A DNA stretch of 35,015 nucleotides from Patescibacteria group bacterium (GTDB lineage Bacteria; Patescibacteriota; Doudnabacteria; UBA920). The translations under genes and the position numbers were made by a program. This document shows, piece by piece, positions 30,012-35,015 of the stretch; the first letter of the stretch is position 1, and each line of letters opens with the position of its first letter. The notes beneath the pieces are model-generated. The model saw only the letters and a program-made list of their open reading frames with translations, did no database searches and was not told the origin of the DNA. The stretch covers positions 1 to 35,015 of the forward strand of contig WARV01000003.1 in the NCBI GenBank assembly GCA_013387205.1, given 5' to 3'.

Positions 30012-32234
30012 TTACTCTGTAAAATTTTCCCCTTCTATTCCGTATTCCGCTTTTTCGTCCGAAGGTACTACTCCATAAACTTCCCGAGGCTTAGCTCCTT
30101 CGCCCGGTCCAATAATTCCCTTTTGTTCCAAAATGTCCAAAAGCCTGGCTGCCCTGGCATACCCCACTCTCAGCCTTCTTTGCAGCAAAGACGCCGAAGC
30201 CTTGCCGGATCTTTTTACTTCAGCAATCGCTTCTTCAGTCAGCGGATCGTCATCGCCGCCATCATCTTCCATTCCGGGAATTCCTAAGGCCCTTTTTGGT
30301 TTTTCCAAAATTTCTTCGTTATAAATTACCGCGCCGGCCTGCTGCTTGAAGAAGTCTACGACTTTCTTCACTTCCTTCTCGCCAATATAGGCGCCCTGGA
30401 TGCGTTTTGGCTTGTTGAATTCGGAAGAAACGAAAAGCATGTCGCCGTTGCCCAAAAGTTTTTCCGCGCCGGACGAATCCAAAATCGTGCGGCTGTCTAT
30501 CTGGCTGGCCACGGCAAAGGCAATGCGCGAAGTAATATTAGCCTTAATCAAACCAGTGATAATTTCTACGCTGGGGCGCTGGGTCGCCAAAACCAAATGT
30601 ATACCCACGGCTCTGGCCATTTGCGACAGCCTGACAATAGCCGCTTCCACGTCGGCCTGGGCAACAGCCATCAAATCCGCCAACTCATCCACAATTATAA
30701 CTATATAGTGCATGGGCAGGCCGGAAGATTCATTGTATTCCAAAATATTGCGCTTGCCGACTTCGGCTAAAAGCTTGTATCTCCTGTCCATTTCCGCCAC
30801 CGCCCACTTAAGCGAATTAACAGCCTTGTCGTGGTCAGTAATAACCGGAGTTAATAAGTGCGGTATGCCGTTATACAAGCTCAACTCCACCCTCTTTGGG
30901 TCGATGATAATAAATTTCACATCCTGGGGAGTATTCCTAAACAGCAACGATATAAGCAAGCTGTTAATCCCTACGCTCTTTCCTGTTCCCGTGGCGCCGG
31001 CAATGAGCAAGTGCGGCATTTTTGCCAGGTCAGTGATCATCGGGTACCCGGCCACGTCGCGGCCCAAAGCAATCGCCAGCTTGCTCTTGTGGTCAACAAA
31101 ATTCTTGGTCTGCATGACTTCCCTCACGCGCACGATGGCAGTGGCCTTGTTTGGTAATTCAATCCCGACCAAAGGCTTGCCCGGAATCGGTAATTCCATG
31201 CGGATAGAATGTGCGGACAAAGCCAAGGCTAAATCGTTCTGCAGCGCGGCAATCTGCGAGAGCTTCACGCCGGTTGCCGGCCTTAAGGTATACTGGGTCA
31301 CGGTCGGCCCGACGTTCACTTCGCCCATTTCCACGTCAATGCCAAAATCACCCAAAGTTTTTTTAACGATGGCCATGTTCACTTCAATATTGCCGCTGTC
31401 CACTTCGGTTTTATTATCATCAAGCAAATCAAACGACGGCAGTTTCCAGTCCTTCCTGTTTTCAATTGATATAGACTCCAGTTGAATACCCTGCTGGCTT
31501 GGCTTATGGATAACCGGCTCTTTCGGCTGGGGCGGCACCGGTTCCTCATCTTCCTCGTCCACCACGACTTCTTTCAGCTTTTTGTTCTTATCCAAAACTT
31601 TGTCATTGGAAAAACCCTGGCTGGCCATGTTGTTGATTTTTATGGCTTCGGGTTTTTTCTGCCCGGCTTTATCTTCCTGCTCTTCGTCACCTTTAGGCCA
31701 CAATGCGTGGATGGAAATATTAAACGCTACCATGGCGCCAATGGCCATCAAAGCGAACAGGAGAATGCTGCCGCCCAAAAAATCCAAAAGCTTGAAACTA
31801 GGCATTGCGAACAACGCGCCTAAAAACCCGCCGCCTTTACCCTGCATAGCCACGTCAAAGGCAGCTAAGCCACTCTTCAAATAAAAAATATGGATAAGTC
31901 CGGCCACGCTGCCAGTCATCAAAACCGTGCCAAAATAAGTTCGGAAATAAAAACTGTGCTCTTTTTCGTCGTCCAAGTCCTGCTTGAATAAAGAAATCGC
32001 CACCAGCAAGAATATCAAAGGAACAAGATAAGCAATATAACCGAAGCTTGCAGTCAGAAATTTATAGATAAAAGCGCCGAGCTGGCCGCCAATATTGGCC
32101 AAGCTAAGTACCGAAAGCAGGGCCAGTGCGGCAAAAATCACCACCGCAATGCCTCGTTTGGTTTCTTTGGATAAATTTAGTCTTGGTCTTCTGAACTTTT
32201 CCGCATTTTCCTGGTCTTTTTTGTGTCTGCCCAT
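30012..32234 (-). CDS. ftsK: FtsK/SpoIIIE-family DNA translocase
   Basis: 740 aa from ATG 32232-32234 (MGRHKKDQ); a TTG 45 bp upstream is open but less likely. It pumps chromosomal DNA through the closing septum. Four transmembrane helices (within about 28-180 from this start) are followed by a charged linker, then the alpha/beta motor with Walker A AGATGTGKSVGINSL, Walker B IIIDPKRVEL, VDELADLM and VLATQRPSVEIITGLIKANI. The C-terminal gamma winged helix is present (SGKASASLLQRRLRVGYARAARLLDILEQKGIIGP), which in other bacteria reads KOPS-type polarity sequences. Length is near that of SpoIIIE. The gene is followed by the composite repeat, then the RodZ-like gene. Confidence 0.96.
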   Translation of the reverse strand: MGRHKKDQENAEKFRRPRLNLSKETKRGIAVVIFAALALLSVLSLANIGGQLGAFIYKFLTASFGYIAYLVPLIFLLVAISLFKQDLDDEKEHSFYFRTYFGTVLMTGSVAGLIHIFYLKSGLAAFDVAMQGKGGGFLGALFAMPSFKLLDFLGGSILLFALMAIGAMVAFNISIHALWPKGDEEQEDKAGQKKPEAIKINNMASQGFSNDKVLDKNKKLKEVVVDEEDEEPVPPQPKEPVIHKPSQQGIQLESISIENRKDWKLPSFDLLDDNKTEVDSGNIEVNMAIVKKTLGDFGIDVEMGEVNVGPTVTQYTLRPATGVKLSQIAALQNDLALALSAHSIRMELPIPGKPLVGIELPNKATAIVRVREVMQTKNFVDHKSKLAIALGRDVAGYPMITDLAKMPHLLIAGATGTGKSVGINSLLISLLFRNTPQDVKFIIIDPKRVELSLYNGIPHLLTPVITDHDKAVNSLKWAVAEMDRRYKLLAEVGKRNILEYNESSGLPMHYIVIIVDELADLMAVAQADVEAAIVRLSQMARAVGIHLVLATQRPSVEIITGLIKANITSRIAFAVASQIDSRTILDSSGAEKLLGNGDMLFVSSEFNKPKRIQGAYIGEKEVKKVVDFFKQQAGAVIYNEEILEKPKRALGIPGMEDDGGDDDPLTEEAIAEVKRSGKASASLLQRRLRVGYARAARLLDILEQKGIIGPGEGAKPREVYGVVPSDEKAEYGIEGENFTE

Positions 32235-32341
32235 GGTAGATTTAAGGTTTATGTTTTTTAAATTTATGATAATATCCAAAGGCTGTTTTAGCGGCCAAGA
32301 TATTAATTTCAGATATATTCTAACATTTTTCTTGAATAAAT

Positions 32342-32374
32342 AAAAATCCCCGCTCTTTTTGAACGGGGATTTTT
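32342..32374. terminator. Bidirectional terminator between hsp20 and ftsK
   Basis: An 11-bp stem AAAAATCCCCG/CGGGGATTTTT (32342-32352 with 32364-32374) has A and T runs on either side. It lies about 78 bp after the hsp20 stop. A GCCAGCTGGC palindrome (32439-32448) lies between them. Confidence 0.85.
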
Positions 32375-32451
32375 TAGTGTCTTATCAGCCACAAAGTGAC
32401 CCCTTTGGGGCGTAGCTATCCGCGTTTAGCCCGCGTCTGCCAGCTGGCGGA

Positions 32452-33030
32452 TTACATGCCTTTCACTTTCACCTTTTTTGTCTTGGCTTTGGCGGCTTTC
32501 GGGATAATGACTGTCAAAATTCCGTCTTTAAGGTCCGCTTCAATGTTTTCGCTGTCTATGTCTACCGGAATAATCACGCTGCGAGAAAAGTTTCCCCAAT
32601 AGCATTCCTGGTAAAAATAATCATCCTGGTTGATATTCTCTTCTTTCTTGCGGGAGCCTTTTATTGTCACCATGTCATTAGCCACAGTGATATCAATGTC
32701 TTCAGGGCGCACGCCGGCAATAGTCGACTTGATAATAACATTATCTTTCGTCTGGTACATGTCAATGTTCAGCTGGCCTTCAAAATCACTCAACCAATCT
32801 TCGTTGCCGCTTTCTTTTTCTTTGGCCGGCTTTTTCGGCACTTCGGCAACCGGTTGTTCTTCCACTTCAATTTCTTCTTCGTTGACTATATCGACTTCGT
32901 CAGGCGCCAATTCTTCCGCTTCCATATCCTGAACTTCTTCCTGCGCAGTTTCTTCTTGCTCAGGCACTTCGTCCGTAACATTCCCCCCCATTATTTTCCC
33001 AAAAAACGATGCTTTTTCTTTCTTTGCCAT
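32452..33030 (-). CDS. Hsp20/alpha-crystallin family small heat-shock protein
   Basis: 192 aa from ATG 33028-33030 (MAKKEKASFF), with AGGA just upstream; an earlier TTG is open but gives an unlikely extension. The C-terminal half is an alpha-crystallin domain: LNIDMYQTKDNVIIKSTIAGVRPEDIDITVANDMVTIKG, YFYQECYWGNFSRSVIIPVDIDSENIEADLKDGILTVIIPK. It lacks a clear I-x-I/V tail beyond VKVKGM. The N-terminal part is unusually long and acidic (VPEQEETAQEEVQDMEAEELAPDEVDIVNEEEIEVEEQ), suggesting a disordered, solubilising extension. Small heat-shock proteins hold unfolding proteins in solution until ATP-dependent chaperones act. It probably has its own promoter (33225-33253); no CIRCE element is seen. 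Confidence 0.92.
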   Translation of the reverse strand: MAKKEKASFFGKIMGGNVTDEVPEQEETAQEEVQDMEAEELAPDEVDIVNEEEIEVEEQPVAEVPKKPAKEKESGNEDWLSDFEGQLNIDMYQTKDNVIIKSTIAGVRPEDIDITVANDMVTIKGSRKKEENINQDDYFYQECYWGNFSRSVIIPVDIDSENIEADLKDGILTVIIPKAAKAKTKKVKVKGM

Positions 33031-33224
33031 ATCCTGTAGAATTTCTTTGAGTTTGCCCCCGCTTTGGCGGCCTCGCAAAATCAATTCTTAATTATTATGT
33101 CTTAATTTCACAATATGAAACACTTGGATTTTGAATGGTTTTGCCGGATATTACTCGAGCCAAGCTCCAAAAATAGCGATGTTTCGGCTTTTTTATGGAA
33201 TGAAACTATTCAAACTACATCTAA

Positions 33225-33253
33225 ATATTAAAGCAAAATTGCTGTTACGTCAA
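33225..33253 (-). promoter_or_regulatory. Probable sigma70 promoter of hsp20
   Basis: The minus strand has TTGACG (33248-33253) and TAATAT (33225-33230) at 17-nt spacing, about 195 nt before the hsp20 start. The rest of the 33031-33365 spacer shows no gene or strong repeat. Confidence 0.5.
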
Positions 33254-33365
33254 ACTCTTTAAAACTGCCAAAAACCCCAATATCCAGCTGTGATTATTAA
33301 GCTTTCCGGCATTGCCAAAGCCTGTGCAACATGCTCCTTTTTTTGACCAATGCCTAATTTTTCTC

Positions 33366-34454
33366 TTACTTTTCATTTAAGACGGAAGATATGGCTTTAA
33401 CAACTTTGCCCCCTTGCGGGATGCAAAGGGCGAAAGGGTTTCTTAGCAAGCTGTTCTTGAACCGTCCAGTCAAAGCTTCATTTTCAACCGCTTCAACCAT
33501 ATTTTCGGGAATAGGAATCACAATTTTTCTTTCCGTTAAGTACGTATAATTCAACTCTTCCTGTCCGGGGAGCATACTGCTGACAATTAAAGGCAAATTC
33601 CACTGCAAGCTTTCGGTTGTCGAAAGGCCGCCGGGCTTGGATACAAACACGTCAGCCACGGCATACAAATCATCCATGGGCTTGTAAAATCCCAAAACCG
33701 AAACATTGTCTTTGTTTTTAAACGTTTCCGATAGCAAGTTATACCAATAAACATTTTTCCCGCAAACGATAAGAATTTTAAGATTTTCATTCCGGCTGAG
33801 TTTAATTAGCATCTCCCGGTTCAGGCCAATCCCTAAGGATCCGGCCGCGGCTAGCACCACTTTTTGCCCAGGTTTAATGTTTAAATCCATTTTCACTTTT
33901 TCCGTATCAACTACTGGCTTATCTTTTAGCGTCATACCGCAAACAAATATTTTATTTTCCGGAATTCCCATTTTCACCATTTCAGTTTTTTGTTCTTCTA
34001 TATTTGCCAGATAAAAGTCCGCCTCATTGTAAAGCCAGTAGCGGTGCAAATGGAAATCGCTAAAGCCAATGCCAAATAAATTTTTATATATACCTTTCTT
34101 TTTCAAATACGCAACTACTGCCGATGCAGAAGTTTGCACGCTAATAACCAGGTCAGGTTGGAATTGCTCAATCAAAATTTTCGTCTCTTTGCTGTTGAAA
34201 CCCGCAATAAAAATGCGGAAAGGCAAAATAACATAATGCCCCCATTTGTATAAAAAGCTCCAAACAAAAGGCAGGTGATTATTGATATACTGATGGACAG
34301 TGACAATGCCTTTAGTAAAACCGCTTTCCTGAACTTTGCCAATGTCTGCTAGTTTTACTGAGTAGCCGGCCTTTTCCAGTTGCCAGCCTATATTTTCGGC
34401 CATGGATTTATGCCCTAGCCCCACTGAAGTATGAAATATGAGTATTTTTTTCAT
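33366..34454 (-). CDS. Glycosyltransferase of the MurG/MGDG-synthase type (GT28-like)
   Basis: 362 aa. The N-terminal half is like the MGDG-synthase domain: ILIFHTSVGLGHKSMAENI (residues about 4-22) is the glycine-rich acceptor loop, and LIEQFQPDLVISVQTSASAVVAYLKKKG is a typical segment. The C-terminal half has VVLAAAGSLGIGLN, VLGFYKPMDDLYAVADVFVSKPGGLSTTESL (donor-binding, P-G-G-x-[ST]) and LPGQEELNYTYL, as in UDP-sugar transferases acting on diacylglycerol or on lipid-linked precursors. Known relatives use UDP-glucose, UDP-galactose or UDP-GlcNAc; the substrate cannot be fixed from sequence. It is a likely peripheral membrane enzyme of glycolipid synthesis. ATG 34454 is accepted. It is separated from its neighbours by terminators or promoters. 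Confidence 0.9.
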   Translation of the reverse strand: MKKILIFHTSVGLGHKSMAENIGWQLEKAGYSVKLADIGKVQESGFTKGIVTVHQYINNHLPFVWSFLYKWGHYVILPFRIFIAGFNSKETKILIEQFQPDLVISVQTSASAVVAYLKKKGIYKNLFGIGFSDFHLHRYWLYNEADFYLANIEEQKTEMVKMGIPENKIFVCGMTLKDKPVVDTEKVKMDLNIKPGQKVVLAAAGSLGIGLNREMLIKLSRNENLKILIVCGKNVYWYNLLSETFKNKDNVSVLGFYKPMDDLYAVADVFVSKPGGLSTTESLQWNLPLIVSSMLPGQEELNYTYLTERKIVIPIPENMVEAVENEALTGRFKNSLLRNPFALCIPQGGKVVKAISSVLNEK

Positions 34455-34492
34455 AAGAGTATGATTTTATATATAATATCACATGTTAATTA

Positions 34493-34527
34493 AAAGGGCA
34501 TCCTTGCTCAGAGCAAGGATGCCCTTT
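34493..34527 (-). terminator. Terminator of the surface-protein gene
   Basis: A 16-bp perfect stem AAAGGGCATCCTTGCT/AGCAAGGATGCCCTTT with a 3-nt loop, followed on the minus strand by TTAATTAA. It lies 13 bp after the stop at 34540. Confidence 0.85.
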
Positions 34528-34539
34528 GTGGTTATTTGA

Positions 34540-35015
34540 TTATTGTGAGGACGAAACTACCAACTGACCTGTCGTAGACGTACTCGTCGAATCTGGGGTT
34601 GTAGAAGAATCGGCTGGTATTATTGTTTCAACTGTTGTTGATGCGGTAGTGGTGGAGCTATTTATTTGGTCATTGGGATTTGGGATTTGATTGGAAATTG
34701 GAGCCAGGGTGTTTGATGATACTTGGGGCACTACCAAAATTACATCTTCGATTGCACCATCACTGACTGTCAGTTTAGCCCCATCTGACGCAAAAGCATG
34801 CCAGTCAAAAGTAACATCAGAATCCAGCGGCATATCAATCACAATTGTAAAACCGCTGATGTCTTTTTGTTCGGTCCAAAAATGGCCCAAGAATTTACTG
34901 CTCGCAGTCACCGTCACCACCGGCTGGTACTCGTAAGGCGTGGTAAAGGTGATGCGGACAGAGGTGGAATTGGCCTTAATCTTAGCTTCTCCCACCGAGT
35001 CTGAAGACAAGAACA
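34540..35015 (-). CDS. Surface-exposed protein, C-terminal part (cut by window edge)
   Basis: The frame is open to the window end, so the N-terminal part is missing. The visible C-terminal roughly 158 residues begin with a beta-rich segment (VGEAKIKANSTSVRITFTTPYEYQPVVTVTASSKFLGHFWTEQKDISGFTIVIDMP). It is followed by a low-complexity tail of Ser, Thr, Pro, Asn and Asp (NSSTTTASTTVETII, STTPDSTSTSTTG). Such beta-domain plus Ser/Thr-rich ends are typical of large secreted or tail-fibre-like surface proteins in Parcubacteria. The exact family cannot be named from this fragment. Confidence 0.75.
   Translation of the reverse strand, partial: FLSSDSVGEAKIKANSTSVRITFTTPYEYQPVVTVTASSKFLGHFWTEQKDISGFTIVIDMPLDSDVTFDWHAFASDGAKLTVSDGAIEDVILVVPQVSSNTLAPISNQIPNPNDQINSSTTTASTTVETIIPADSSTTPDSTSTSTTGQLVVSSSQ

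Overview
The window looks like a chromosomal segment of a Candidate Phyla Radiation bacterium (Patescibacteria, Parcubacteria-like). This is inferred from gene content and style. There is a run of housekeeping genes almost entirely on the minus strand (smc, rnc, ftsH, galU, comM, lspA, recA, a RodZ-like gene, ftsK, hsp20). There is also a large family of T4SS-pilin-like two-helix membrane proteins, many starts lack a clear Shine-Dalgarno, and the intergenic spaces are AT-rich and built from imperfect inverted repeats. No rRNA or ribosomal protein gene is present to fix the phylum.

Layout. 1-105 is the C-terminal tail of an IS30-type transposase. 194-487 is a small unknown gene on the plus strand, ending at a good terminator and followed by two perfect palindromes. 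670-8291 is core minus-strand DNA: DedA, SMC (short, no recognisable hinge), RNase III, tRNA-Val(GAC), a polytopic membrane protein flanked by direct repeats, and FtsH. tRNA-Leu(TAG) follows at 8569-8655.

8701-13505 is an island of different character. A perfect consensus promoter (TTGACA-17-TATAAT) on the plus strand reads a roughly 330-nt structured leader. It then enters six tightly packed genes with strong Shine-Dalgarno sequences and visibly higher G+C, closed by a bidirectional terminator. Products are a basic coiled-coil membrane protein, a cold-shock-domain protein fused to probable beta-sandwich domains, a helical soluble protein, an eight-helix membrane protein, a Thr-rich single-pass protein and a 21-residue peptide. 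I do not recognise the system as a whole and consider it the best candidate for something undescribed.

13515-18253 (minus) is a cluster of six proteins sharing one two-helix pilin-like module, two of them carrying large extracellular Ig-like regions at opposite ends of the module. 18508-20865 holds an orphan sugar-type ABC binding lipoprotein and GalU. 20993-21612 holds a PaaX/Cas2-like gene bracketed by copies of a palindrome centred on ACGGCCGT, a possible minimal mobile or self-regulated unit. comM (21626-23129) is frameshifted inside its Walker A loop. A 166-bp MITE-like element with TA ends sits between comM and lspA.

23316-27392 holds lspA, a cysteine-free DksA/TraR-like protein, a possible non-coding transcription unit with a near-consensus promoter, and an 801-aa DnaQ-type exonuclease with a decayed DinG-type helicase region. 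27631-35015 continues with recA, a RodZ-like protein, ftsK, hsp20, a MurG/MGDG-synthase-type glycosyltransferase and the C-terminal end of a surface protein cut by the window edge. Together the core genes cover chromosome dynamics (SMC, FtsK, RecA), envelope quality control (FtsH, LspA, RodZ-like, glycosyltransferase) and surface appendages (pilin cluster).
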